Shown piece by piece: positions 8,172-15,928 of a stretch of 35,432 nucleotides of DNA. The position numbers and the translations under genes were made by a program. Position 1 is the first letter of the stretch, and every line of letters starts with the position of its first letter. The notes below the pieces were generated by a model. The model was not told the origin of the DNA and made no database searches. It was given only the letters and a program-made list of their open reading frames with translations. This DNA is from Paenibacillus helianthi (lineage in GTDB: Bacteria > Bacillota > Bacilli > Paenibacillales > Paenibacillaceae): the NCBI RefSeq assembly GCF_001909055.1, contig NZ_LVWI01000071.1, positions 1-35,432 of the forward strand, read 5' to 3'.

Positions 8172-9704
8172 TTATCCCGCCCGGCCTGGATAATCTGTTT
8201 TATCCAATTTCTCCGTTTTTCCGAAATAAGCCAGAAACAGACCGGCAAATTCAGGATCCCACTGGGTACCTCTTCCCTGTTCCAGAATAGCCAATGCCCG
8301 CTCATGATTCATCCCTTTGCGGTAGGGCCTGTCAGAGGTCATGGCATCATAAGCATCAGCCACGGCTATAATCCGGCCATGCAGCGGAATAGCTGTTCCG
8401 GCCAAGCCGTCCGGATATCCCTTGCCGTCATAACGTTCATGATGCGAGCGAACCCCGCCCAGGTAAGGCGCCATCTTTTCCACAGGCTCAATCTGTCGCA
8501 GAATATTCTCTCCAAGCACGGGATGGCTCTTGATCTGGTCAAATTCCTCATCGGTCAGAGCCTCCTCCTTAAAGAGCACGCTGTCCCGTACACCGATTTT
8601 GCCGATATCATGCAGCAGGGCAGACTTGCGCAAATTATCCAGCTTCTGCCCGGTGAGCCCCGCGAGCTGGCCAATAATTACCGAATATTCCGCCACCCGC
8701 AGCGAGTGCCCGGCAGTGTACGGATCCCGGGCATCCAGCGCTACGGCAAGGGTGGTGAAATAGCTGTCGAGCAATTGCCTGCTCTGACGCTCCCGGGCCT
8801 GCAGACCTCGGACCATCATATTAAAGCCGGCCACAAGCTTCGAGAATTCATCGGAGTATTCATCCTGCATCTGCAGCAGCTGCCCGTCTTTGATATGGTT
8901 CATCGCTTGGTATAACTCGTTAATGGGATGCTGCACACTTCGGGTTAGAAGCCAAGCCGCTATGGAAGAAAAAAGGGTGCCGATCATCAGCATAAGCCCC
9001 GCCCACTCCCAATAGTTCTGCATGCCCTCCACTAATCCGCTCCCCAGCGTTTCCATCCTGATCTGGGTTGCCATAATAAATAGAATGAGCGGGAAAGTAC
9101 CGATCAGCATACAAGTGACGAGAAATTTGGGGCGGATAGGCACAAACACATGGCCTTCCAGAGAAAAATCAACCATATATAAGGTCAATGCCCGGTTTCT
9201 GAATTCCTTAATCAGCGGAATGATCGCCGAGGCGGTCAGAAAAAACTCAATCAACGCATGCATACTTGCCACCAGAATGGCCCCGGCGACTGCAAGCACT
9301 AGATAGAAGTAGGGTAAGCTGATTAATCCGGTGCGTATCAACCATAAGGTCAGGAGCGACGCTGGCAGAGACAGTCCGAGGAAATGCGGACCCAATATCC
9401 GCTGTACCGCAAGCTTCGGTAGCCGGTGAGTATGCAGATAAGCTTCTTCCAGCATATCCAGTGACGGTTTCCGCTCTCTAAGTGCCCTCCGGATGGGCCG
9501 CATTTGTCTGAGGAAGACGTTGATCTCCGTCACAGCCATAATGACGAACGAGATCAGCAATACGTAGAGCAGCCGCAAATACTCAGTTTGGCTTATTTCA
9601 AGTGAGGAGAGAAGGATCAGACTTCCCACCGCAAGCACGGCAACCACGGAGCCGAATATGTAGTTACGAATCTGTTTTTTCAAAAAAACTCCGTATAAAT
9701 TCAT
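8172..9704 (-). CDS. HAMP/HD-GYP domain cyclic-di-GMP phosphodiesterase
   Basis: Membrane-bound signalling protein. The N-terminal half (to about residue 275) has several hydrophobic helices and no recognised sensor domain. A HAMP-like linker follows (LLTRSVQHPINELYQAMNHI), then a complete HD-GYP domain: HSLRVAEY, the HD pair LLHDIGKIG, HHERYDGKGYP and DAYDAMTSDRPYR. The intact HD and GYP residues predict hydrolysis of c-di-GMP. The start at 9704 has GGGGGA at good spacing; the frame extends to 9764 but that start lacks a binding site. A c-di-GMP riboswitch controls a surface protein 4 kb away (13802-13885), so substrate and target meet in this locus. Confidence 0.88.
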   Translation of the reverse strand: MNLYGVFLKKQIRNYIFGSVVAVLAVGSLILLSSLEISQTEYLRLLYVLLISFVIMAVTEINVFLRQMRPIRRALRERKPSLDMLEEAYLHTHRLPKLAVQRILGPHFLGLSLPASLLTLWLIRTGLISLPYFYLVLAVAGAILVASMHALIEFFLTASAIIPLIKEFRNRALTLYMVDFSLEGHVFVPIRPKFLVTCMLIGTFPLILFIMATQIRMETLGSGLVEGMQNYWEWAGLMLMIGTLFSSIAAWLLTRSVQHPINELYQAMNHIKDGQLLQMQDEYSDEFSKLVAGFNMMVRGLQARERQSRQLLDSYFTTLAVALDARDPYTAGHSLRVAEYSVIIGQLAGLTGQKLDNLRKSALLHDIGKIGVRDSVLFKEEALTDEEFDQIKSHPVLGENILRQIEPVEKMAPYLGGVRSHHERYDGKGYPDGLAGTAIPLHGRIIAVADAYDAMTSDRPYRKGMNHERALAILEQGRGTQWDPEFAGLFLAYFGKTEKLDKTDYPGRAG

Positions 9705-9894
9705 CGGGTCCCCCGTTTCCAGCCTTCCTTTAAGCTCAAAGATTTGCATTTCTTGGCATTCCATGATATTATTATAGAATATTTGTTTGCAGTATACATT
9801 ATCCCCATCAAGAAGATGTCAAGCCGATTCGTTGCCCATTTATCTATTATCGGCATTTTGGACACAAAATCTTACGTTTTCTTGCAGTACTCTT

Positions 9895-10203
9895 CCTTTT
9901 TATGAGATTAAATTCGAACATAGTTTTCCGATTCGCACTGGCGCGGCCGCGGAGCCGCAAGGACAAAAGAGAGGTAGGGCTTTTGTCGTTTTGGAAGGAT
10001 TATTCTCGCCACACGGCTGCTGGAAATAACAAGGATCAAGACACCCGTTCTTCTCACGGACGGCGGGGGATTAAATATACGCAGAAGACATGGCTTCACT
10101 GCTTTCTTGTACATAGGATGCAGTTCCATGTGTGGAACATATTAGCGCCCGATAACCGCAGTTTGCGGATATCGGGCGCGTCTACGTTTCCGGGGCTTTT
10201 TTT
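9895..10203 (+). ncRNA. Possible structured RNA between HD-GYP and hydrolase
   Basis: This 420-bp gap has no convincing ORF but is dense in hairpins on the plus strand: GCGGC/GCCGC near 9945; GACAAAAG/CTTTTGTC with a 10-nt loop near 9960-9990; GTTCCA-TGTG-TGGAAC near 10122-10137; and a long stem GCGCCCGATA/TATCGGGCGC at about 10146-10180. A run of seven T follows at about 10197-10203. It matches no riboswitch family I can recall. It may instead be an unusual 3' region of the hydrolase gene read on the other strand. Confidence 0.3.
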
Positions 10204-10208
10204 CAAGG

Positions 10209-11150
10209 TTAATGGACGTAACGGGTCACAAAATCGGCTACTTTTGTTACATACGCTGCCTTGTCTGTGTCATACGCCAGGCCGTGTCCCGCACCATGGA
10301 CTACAAGCTTGTCCTTGGGACTTCTGCATGCCCGATAGAGTTCATCCATCATATGGAAGGGCACGAACTTATCGGCATCGCCATGTATGAACAGTATCGG
10401 CACCCGGGCTTTGCGGACTTGCTTCAGCGCCGAAGCCTCTCCGAAGAAATACCCTGCCTTGATGCGGGTGATGAGGCTCGCCATATGTACAAAAGGAAAG
10501 CTTGGCAGATGGTACATCCGCCACAGCTGGTAAGACAGCTGCGCTTTGACAGAGGTATATCCGCAGTCAGCTACGATAACTTTTACCTGCGGCGGAAGCT
10601 CTTCTCCTGAAGTCATCATCACGGTTGCCCCGCCCATGGATATCCCGTGCAGCACAATCTGTGCCTCCGGCCCGTCCTCCGCTAGGATGTACCCGATCCA
10701 CTTCAGATAATCCCGGCGCTCCGGCCAGCCGAATCCGATATAATCCCCCTTGCTGTCGCCATGTCCACGGGCATCGGGAATCAGCACATTATAGCCCATG
10801 GTCTCATAATAAATTTTGGCGCATGCTCCCATATCCTTGCCTTTACCGGAATATCCGTGAGCTATAATAGCGGTCCGCCCTGCGGCACGCTCTGATGGCA
10901 GATAATAACCTCGCAGCGTCAGCCCGTCATCTGATGTAATTTCAATATTTCTGAAGGTGTGACGGGATACCCACTCCGCCCCTTCCCCCCAGGATGCCCC
11001 GGCAACCGGCGGGTCTACCTTAAGGTCAGGAGTCTTGGCCAGAAACTCCTTCGGCGCCCGCTTGATCGCAACTCCATAAAAAAAGAATCCTGCATAAGTC
11101 ACACCACCAGCAATAATCAGCAAGGCGGCAATTATAATTACACTCCACAT
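10209..11150 (-). CDS. Membrane-anchored alpha/beta hydrolase
   Basis: Serine hydrolase of the alpha/beta fold with one N-terminal transmembrane helix (about residues 4-26). The nucleophile elbow is G-I-S-M-G-G, the acid is probably the Asp in HGDADKFVP, and the catalytic His is in GAGHGLAY. HGYSGKGKDMG supplies the oxyanion region. It resembles the YqkD/BAAT-type hydrolases of bacilli; the substrate is unknown. An AAAGG site eight bases before the ATG at 11150 decides the start. It has no close partner gene. Confidence 0.85.
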   Translation of the reverse strand: MWSVIIIAALLIIAGGVTYAGFFFYGVAIKRAPKEFLAKTPDLKVDPPVAGASWGEGAEWVSRHTFRNIEITSDDGLTLRGYYLPSERAAGRTAIIAHGYSGKGKDMGACAKIYYETMGYNVLIPDARGHGDSKGDYIGFGWPERRDYLKWIGYILAEDGPEAQIVLHGISMGGATVMMTSGEELPPQVKVIVADCGYTSVKAQLSYQLWRMYHLPSFPFVHMASLITRIKAGYFFGEASALKQVRKARVPILFIHGDADKFVPFHMMDELYRACRSPKDKLVVHGAGHGLAYDTDKAAYVTKVADFVTRYVH

Positions 11151-11290
11151 GTTTGTCACCTTTCTTCGATAAAATGGAATCCTACTTCAGTGTGGCCTTA
11201 GCGCTACCCGATTTTCAGCATAGTATAACATGGCTCGGGACCAACTGGAAATGTAGCTGAATTCTGGCAAAATTCATAAAATGACCAAAC

Positions 11291-11333
11291 AAAAGAACAG
11301 GACACCTCCATGGTGAAGGGGCCCTGTTCTTTT
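11291..11333. terminator. Bidirectional terminator
   Basis: An 11-bp perfect stem AAAAGAACAGG / CCTGTTCTTTT with extra inner pairing. The A and T runs at both ends let it work in both directions. It lies 80 bp beyond the stop of the surface-protein gene, whose transcript it should end. Confidence 0.85.
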
Positions 11334-11412
11334 CACTTGTTATACTGCTGTAGTTATCTTTTTAACCCGCTAAAATGTAGTATTCCATTATTTATAACAG
11401 TTGCATTTACTT

Positions 11413-13716
11413 TTACCGTTTGCGTTTATTGCTTCTTGCTGTTCTGCTGAGGAGCAAACCCAAGCCTGCTATTCCCAGACCAGCGATGTAATAAGGTGCC
11501 GGACTGGATTCCCCGGTCTGCGGCAGCTTGTCGGGTGTATCCACACTTCCCAAAGGAATCTCATCATCTAGTATCACTTCATCCCCAGACTTCGGTGTTA
11601 CTGTTGCTGACGGAGCAGGGGCAGGAGCTGGTGTAGGCTGGAGTGATGCTGTCGGCTGAGATGGAGCGAGCGTTGCCACCGGCCCCAAAGGTAATGGATC
11701 ATCATTGATTACCGTATCATCTACAATCGTACCGATTATCGTTGTTGGCGTTGGTGTTGGCACAGTTACCGGCACGAAAATGACAGTAGTGTTTGACGTT
11801 GGTGTCGGTGTTACTACGCTTGTAGGTGTAGGCGACGGGTTCACCACCGGTGTTGGTGACGTTGACGCGCTTGGTGTTGGTGACGTCGACGCGCTCGGCG
11901 TTGGTGATGTTGATGCGCTTGGTGTTGGTGACGTCGACGCGCTCGGCGTTGGCGACGTCGATGTGCTCGGCGTTGGTGACGCGCTTGGTGGCGCTGTCGG
12001 CGTTGGCGTTGCCGATGCACTTGGTGTTGGCGACGTCGATGTGCTTGGCGTTGGCGACGTCGATGCGCTTGGTGTTGGCGACGTCGATGCGCTTGGTGTT
12101 GGCGACGTCGATGCGCTTGGTGTTGGCGACGTCGATGCGCTTGGTGTTGGCGACGTCGATGCGCTTGGTGTTGGCGACGCGCTTGGTGGCGCTGTCGGCG
12201 TTGGCGTTGCCGATGCACTTGGTGTTGGTGACGTCGACGCGCTCGGCGTTGGCGATGCGCTTGGTGGCGCTGTCGGTGTTGGTGACGTCGACGCACTCGG
12301 CGTTGGTGATGTCGATGCGCTTGGTGTTGGTGACGCGCTTGGTGGCGCTGTCGGAGTTGGCGTTGCCGATGCACTCGGCGTTGGTGATGTCGACGCGCTC
12401 GGCGCTGGTGACGCGCTTGGTGGCGCTGTCGGCGTTGGCGTTGCCGATGCACTTGGTGTTGGCGTTGCCGATGCGCTCGGCGTTGGTGACGTTGATGCGC
12501 TTGGTGTTGGTGACGTGCTTGGTGGCGCTGTCGGCGTTGGCGTTGCCGATGCGCTCGGCGTTGGCGACGTCGATGCGCTTGGTGTTGGTGACGTCGACGC
12601 GCTTGGTGTTGGTGACGTCGACGCGCTTGGTGTTGGTGACGTCGATGCGCTTGGTGTTGGCGATGTCGATGCGCTCGGCGTTGGTGACGTCGATGCGCTT
12701 GGCGTTGGTGATGTCGATGCGCTTGGCGTTGGTGACGTCGATGCGCTTGGTGTTGGTGATGTCGATGCGCTTGGTGTTGGTGATGTCGATGCGCTTGGTG
12801 TTGGTGACGTCGATGCGCTTGGTGTTGGCGATGTCGATGCGCTCGGCGTTGGTGTTGGCTTTATAGGTGGTTCCGACCCGTCATATGGATAGTGGTGCAT
12901 CTGCACATAACCACTGAAAGCTTTTGCGATTAGAGTGCCGTGAAGTTCTGCATGATCATAAAAGACGCTGGCATGAGGAGCCAGTATGGTGCCTTCAATG
13001 GTTGTATTCCCAATATTCAAAGAAGCAGCTTCATAGAAATTGAACAGTACCTTACGGGGTTTGCCTCCCCAGAATTGAAAATTAGGAATCTTCACTGAGC
13101 TTCCGCTCACATTAATAACTACGGTGGCATCACCAGTTATATTGAACTGCAAGCCATTGGCATCAGCTAAATCTGCAGCGGCCAAATGAATGACATTATA
13201 GGAATCCGGAGCGTTAATGGTGATCTTCCCGTATTCTTTTACAAAAGGTTGTGTCTGCGGCAAAGCGGCTAATTCATCCGAACGCTGTATCAAAAACTGT
13301 TCCTCGGCTGCAAAATCAATCGGGGTTCCCTTCCGGGGAGTTTCCTTAAGGTCTGCACGTGTGTTGGTTATACTGCCGCCATATACTGCTGCGCCATATA
13401 TTGTACCGTCTGTTAGACTGAGATTCTTGCCTGCAACCAGCACATCCCCGCCAGGCGCATCCTTGGATACACCGTATCCTTGCAAAGTAATATTCCCTTC
13501 AGCCGCAAGCCTTCCATGAATCTGATCATAAGATTGCGTGAAATCCCCAAATATAAATGCGTTAAAATTGCCGGCAACGCCCAAAACAGGTGTAGGGGTA
13601 TACGGCATATTGGCCTCTGCGCTAACGTTCCATCCCCAGGTAATCGTACTGCCCAATACCAACACCCCTGCCAGTAGCAGAGCTGCTGCCTTCTGTGTTC
13701 TTTTTTTCAATCGCAT
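11413..13716 (-). CDS. LPXTG surface protein, choice-of-anchor-A head and PTPSAS repeat stalk
   Basis: 767-aa sortase-anchored surface protein. It has a signal peptide (residues 1-34), then a choice-of-anchor-A domain (about 40-275) with GNFNAFIFGDF, GDVLVAGKNLSL, NTTIEGTILAPHA and LHGTLIAKAFSGYVQMHH. A Pro/Thr/Ser/Ala stalk of roughly 40 octapeptides such as PTPSASTS runs to about residue 640, followed by a second Pro-rich linker. The cell-wall sorting signal is LPQTG near 731, then a hydrophobic helix and an Arg/Lys tail. AGGAGG lies only three bases before this ATG and nine before an in-frame TTG at 13710, so either could be used. The gene stands alone between a riboswitch-terminator leader and a bidirectional terminator. 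The likely role is adhesion or matrix attachment under c-di-GMP control. Confidence 0.88.
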   Translation of the reverse strand: MRLKKRTQKAAALLLAGVLVLGSTITWGWNVSAEANMPYTPTPVLGVAGNFNAFIFGDFTQSYDQIHGRLAAEGNITLQGYGVSKDAPGGDVLVAGKNLSLTDGTIYGAAVYGGSITNTRADLKETPRKGTPIDFAAEEQFLIQRSDELAALPQTQPFVKEYGKITINAPDSYNVIHLAAADLADANGLQFNITGDATVVINVSGSSVKIPNFQFWGGKPRKVLFNFYEAASLNIGNTTIEGTILAPHASVFYDHAELHGTLIAKAFSGYVQMHHYPYDGSEPPIKPTPTPSASTSPTPSASTSPTPSASTSPTPSASTSPTPSASTSPTPSASTSPTPSASTSPTPSASTSPTPSASTSPTPSASTSPTPSASTSPTPSASTSPTPSASATPTPTAPPSTSPTPSASTSPTPSASATPTPSASATPTPTAPPSASPAPSASTSPTPSASATPTPTAPPSASPTPSASTSPTPSASTSPTPTAPPSASPTPSASTSPTPSASATPTPTAPPSASPTPSASTSPTPSASTSPTPSASTSPTPSASTSPTPSASTSPTPSTSTSPTPSASATPTPTAPPSASPTPSTSTSPTPSASTSPTPSASTSPTPSASTSPTPSASTSPTPVVNPSPTPTSVVTPTPTSNTTVIFVPVTVPTPTPTTIIGTIVDDTVINDDPLPLGPVATLAPSQPTASLQPTPAPAPAPSATVTPKSGDEVILDDEIPLGSVDTPDKLPQTGESSPAPYYIAGLGIAGLGLLLSRTARSNKRKR
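11845..12858 (-). repeat. 24-bp minisatellite encoding the PTPSAS stalk
   Basis: About 40 tandem copies of a 24-bp unit (plus-strand form GGTGTTGGTGACGTCGATGC plus four more bases), with a few variant blocks encoding TAPPSASP. Copies differ mainly at third codon positions (GGT/GGC, GAC/GAT, CTT/CTC), so protein identity is held while the DNA drifts. Runs of identical neighbours near 12060-12180 and 12590-12840 point to recent duplication. Confidence 0.9.
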
Positions 13717-13763
13717 GCACCTCCTAGTAACTTATTCTATGATTTCGCCAAAAACATATAACA

Positions 13764-13800
13764 ACAAAAAAACCGCCACGAAGGGTTAGCTTCACGGCGG
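13764..13800 (-). terminator. Riboswitch expression-platform terminator
   Basis: GC-rich stem CCGCCGTGAAGC / CTTCGTGGCGG followed by a run of seven T on the minus strand. It lies between the c-di-GMP aptamer and the start codon of the surface-protein gene, as expected of a transcriptional expression platform. Confidence 0.8.
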
Positions 13801-13801
13801 C

Positions 13802-13885
13802 CGGACGATCATAGCCCCTGCTTGCGGGCATTAGATTCCTGACTTTGCGTCCTGTCCTTTCGAACAGTTTGCGTTTATACATGAT
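13802..13885 (-). promoter_or_regulatory. Cyclic-di-GMP-I (GEMM) riboswitch aptamer
   Basis: The minus strand carries the hallmarks of the GEMM-I aptamer. A hairpin closed by a GAAA tetraloop (CTGTTC-GAAA-GGACAG, 13852-13867) runs into the conserved GGACGCAAAGTC (13841-13852). The second arm AATGCCCGCAAGCAGGGGCTA, near 13811-13832, would be the tetraloop-receptor side. It is transcribed from the promoter at 13946-13975 into the terminator at 13764-13800, so c-di-GMP probably decides read-through into the LPXTG gene. The sign (on or off) cannot be read from sequence alone. Confidence 0.88.
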
Positions 13886-13945
13886 GGTGTGTAATTTGGC
13901 GATTCTTATGTAGTCTATGACAATTGTTACTTTTGAACTAGTTCC

Positions 13946-13975
13946 ATTTTATCCCTCAGATACCCCTATTGTCAA
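13946..13975 (-). promoter_or_regulatory. Promoter of the riboswitch-surface protein transcript
   Basis: Minus-strand TTGACA (13970-13975, perfect -35) and TAAAAT (13946-13951) with an 18-bp spacer, about 50 bp upstream of the aptamer. No gene is visible from 13976 to about 14210, which is AT-rich. Confidence 0.65.
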
Positions 13976-14211
13976 TCTATTCCTTTAGTATTTTCCCAAG
14001 TGCTTGGCATACACAGATTATGGACAACCCCTTTATACATAAGGGATTATAGCTTTCACACACCATAGCTTCACTCTGGGATACGAATAGCATCAGATCT
14101 AAGAGTTACTCTTAAACGTCCCAAACCTGTATTTTATCCGTAATTTAAAATATTAAAAAATAGTATTTTTGAACTATACGAGTACTATTCTGCATACTTG
14201 CAATATAACAA

Positions 14212-14246
14212 AAGAACTGCCACGGAAACAACCGTAAGCAGTTCTT
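14212..14246 (-). terminator. Terminator of the 32-aa peptide gene
   Basis: A perfect 9-bp stem AAGAACTGC / GCAGTTCTT with extra inner pairing (ACGG/CCGT), followed on the minus strand by TTGTTATATT. It lies 68 bp beyond the stop of the small membrane peptide gene. Confidence 0.65.
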
Positions 14247-14313
14247 GATCCACCTCTATGTATGCTATATGCGCTCTCGTAATCAGACAATGCGAATATA
14301 GCTGATTGGTATG

Positions 14314-14412
14314 TTACAGCAGTTGAATCCAGCCAATCATCGACATCCATAACGGAATGCTCAAAAATAGACCAAATGCCAAACCACGGCGGAGACTTCC
14401 TTCATGACTCAT
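14314..14412 (-). CDS. Small single-pass membrane peptide (32 aa)
   Basis: A short ORF with a basic N-terminus (MSHEGSLRRG) and one hydrophobic helix ending in IGWIQLL. A GAGGAG site precedes three consecutive ATG codons, and the third (14412) has normal spacing. It has its own downstream terminator (14212-14246), which supports a real transcript. I do not recognise the family. Toxin, regulator of a membrane enzyme, or simple membrane peptide are all possible. Confidence 0.5.
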   Translation of the reverse strand: MSHEGSLRRGLAFGLFLSIPLWMSMIGWIQLL

Positions 14413-14570
14413 CATCATTCTCCTCTTTGGGGTGCTTTATTTTCTTACACTTTAATCTTTAATATTTCAATTTTAATATATAATAATTCTTCGGATTTTA
14501 TTGTGAAAAACATCACATTTATTCCTCTTGTATATAAATACTTAGGGTCAGCCAAACAAAATAAAAAAAC

Positions 14571-14599
14571 GGGCCTCGCCATGGGAGTTGGCAGGACCC
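14571..14599 (-). terminator. Terminator of the 46-aa membrane protein gene
   Basis: Stem GGGCCTCGCC / GGCAGGACCC with two mismatches, followed on the minus strand by a run of seven T (14561-14569). Confidence 0.7.
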
Positions 14600-14685
14600 T
14601 GTAAGCTATCTATAAACACTGGGGAGTGTCTGGTACATTCAATATATATCCTTAACCTGAAAACAAGCTTATAATTGCATAAAGA

Positions 14686-14826
14686 TTACATTAAAAGCTT
14701 CCAATAGCCCAGGGTTCCGAAAAAAACGACCAGTGCCACGGGAAAGATAATTTTCCGGCTAACCTTATCCTCGAACGAAAAATACAAACACAGCATACAA
14801 AGCCACGCAATAAGGAGACTTCCCAT
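14686..14826 (-). CDS. Small two-helix membrane protein (46 aa)
   Basis: A short ORF starting MGSLLIAWLCML, with two hydrophobic segments split by the charged stretch FEDKVSRK. An AGGAA sits directly before the ATG and a better AAAGGG lies 14 bases away, so the initiation signal is poor. Support comes from the hydrophobic pattern and from the strong terminator 90 bp downstream. A 40-aa frame overlaps it in another register but looks less natural. Function unknown. Confidence 0.45.
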   Translation of the reverse strand: MGSLLIAWLCMLCLYFSFEDKVSRKIIFPVALVVFFGTLGYWKLLM

Positions 14827-14999
14827 TTCCTATGCATACGCCCTTTCTTATCATCCTGATGATCACGCGGGGTTCACTTGGCTGCACCAACGGCCTTATA
14901 AGAAGATTACCCGCGAGTCAGCCGGTTCATACCCAATAATGGCTTGGGCCGCTAAATAAATTTTCCGATTATGCCAAAAGGTTGTACAGCCCCAGCGGG

Positions 15000-15422
15000 T
15001 CACTGCTCTCCCTCCAGCACAGGGTGTTCCCAGAAGCTCAGCCTGCCTTTTGCGGGAATCGGATGGGCAAGCGCCGTTACCTCTTCCAGCTTCCAGGCAT
15101 AGCGCCCTTGTGAATAATCGCCAAAAGCAAATTCATTGCCGCCCGGCCAGCCCGCTCCGGCATCCTCATCCGTCACCTGGTAGCAGTCGGCCAGACGGCT
15201 TGTAGCGATAATGGCTCCGAGAGGAAGGTTGTCCGCACTGAATCCATGCCGTGCCAAAGCCGACTGGATCAGCTCCTGCCTGCAGGCGGATTTGTCGATC
15301 CCCATCCCGGCATGAATAGCCAGTTCACCACGGTATGCCGTTTTCCAGGAACGGGTCTCGAACTGCTTTTCCTTAAGAGCAATTAAGGTCGCCCAAGGCT
15401 GCCGGACCGTGAGACATTTCAT
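15000..15422 (-). CDS. ASCH domain protein
   Basis: 140-aa protein made up of an ASCH domain, a PUA-like RNA-binding fold. It has the family opening LTVRQPWATLIALKEKQFETRSW, then RGELAIHAG, GAIIATSRLADCYQV and the closing GRYAWKLEEV. Members bind RNA or hydrolyse modified nucleosides such as N4-acetylcytidine; this one's substrate is not known. A GAGGGG site lies upstream of the ATG, somewhat far. It faces the decayed tRNA-Thr copy and has no operon partner. Confidence 0.85.
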   Translation of the reverse strand: MKCLTVRQPWATLIALKEKQFETRSWKTAYRGELAIHAGMGIDKSACRQELIQSALARHGFSADNLPLGAIIATSRLADCYQVTDEDAGAGWPGGNEFAFGDYSQGRYAWKLEEVTALAHPIPAKGRLSFWEHPVLEGEQ

Positions 15423-15449
15423 CTTGTGCCTATTCCCCTCTCCAGAAGA

Positions 15450-15490
15450 GCAAAAAACGCAGCCTCCCGAACATCCGGAAAGCCGCGCCG
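15450..15490 (-). terminator. Degenerate copy of the tRNA-Thr terminator
   Basis: An A-run followed by CGCAGCCTCCCGAACATCCGG and AAAGCCGCG. This aligns closely with the tRNA-Thr terminator at 17252-17288. On the minus strand it would form the same GC-rich stem ending in a T-run. Confidence 0.5.
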
Positions 15491-15507
15491 CCTATTGTTT
15501 ATCGGGA

Positions 15508-15580
15508 TGCCGGCGAAGGGGCATGAAGCCCCTGCCTGCGCATTGTGTGTGCTTTCTACTACTGTATTGTATGACTCTAT
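15508..15580 (-). pseudogene. Decayed tRNA-Thr copy
   Basis: The 42 bases 15506-15547 match the 3' half of tRNA-Thr (as in attL 17308-17349) at 32 positions, in the same order relative to the similar terminator just before it. Weaker similarity continues through what would be the anticodon arm and D arm (GTGC, CTAC and CTG blocks) to about 15580. Stems are broken, for example GGGGC opposite GCCCC but with a lost T-loop TTC, so it is unlikely to work as a tRNA. It may be an old duplicate or the scar of an earlier integration at the same gene. Confidence 0.45.
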
Positions 15581-15606
15581 GGGGTTCTATGCAACTTTTA
15601 CTGTCT

Positions 15607-15906
15607 TTATTGGTAAAACAAATAATGGATGAACCCCGGAGTCACCCACGCATATGGATTAATAATCACCCTGAATATGGAAAGCACGAGCGAAAGAGGT
15701 TCACTTATACCTATATCCACTCCGCCCCAGCCGGGTTGAGAAGAAGGTTTGGAATCATCAAGTCCATACTTTTCTATCAGCTTTTCTTGGATGCCGCTGT
15801 CTGCAGTTATCGTTCCACTATCCGCCGCATGGGCAGCTCCAGGCTGTAGAAGCATTACGAAGACCACAAGCAGACTTGTAAAAATTAGTATGTATTTACG
15901 CCACAT
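15607..15906 (-). CDS. Secreted or exported protein of unknown function (99 aa)
   Basis: Clear signal peptide: MWRKY, a hydrophobic core and an AHAA-type cleavage site near residue 27. The rest is a short mature part with a Pro/Gly-rich stretch (SSQPGWGGVDIG) and a hydrophobic C-terminus that could be a second membrane segment. The Shine-Dalgarno site is only fair (GGGGAAACGG). It lies 22 bp after the 356-aa secreted protein gene on the same strand and may be co-transcribed. No family recognised; a truncated larger membrane protein is possible. Confidence 0.5.
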   Translation of the reverse strand: MWRKYILIFTSLLVVFVMLLQPGAAHAADSGTITADSGIQEKLIEKYGLDDSKPSSQPGWGGVDIGISEPLSLVLSIFRVIINPYAWVTPGFIHYLFYQ

Positions 15907-15928
15907 ATACCGTTTCCCCGTTTCCGTT

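Noticed and set aside
9787..10390. Plus-strand frames of 80 and 162 aa between HD-GYP and hydrolase
   Set aside because: No binding sites; they run through strong hairpins and into the antisense of the hydrolase gene.
11845..12858. CRISPR-like array
   Set aside because: Units are 24 bp, contiguous and in frame with no unique spacers; this is a coding minisatellite.
11705..12892. Long plus-strand frames through the repeat tract (395 aa and 338 aa)
   Set aside because: They are the antisense of the 24-bp repeats; a repeat unit divisible by three keeps other frames open. No start signals, and the minus-strand frame has signal peptide, domain and LPXTG.
14404..14604. Plus-strand 66-aa AT-rich frame
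   Set aside because: It crosses a strong terminator stem and the start of the 32-aa gene, and has no binding site.
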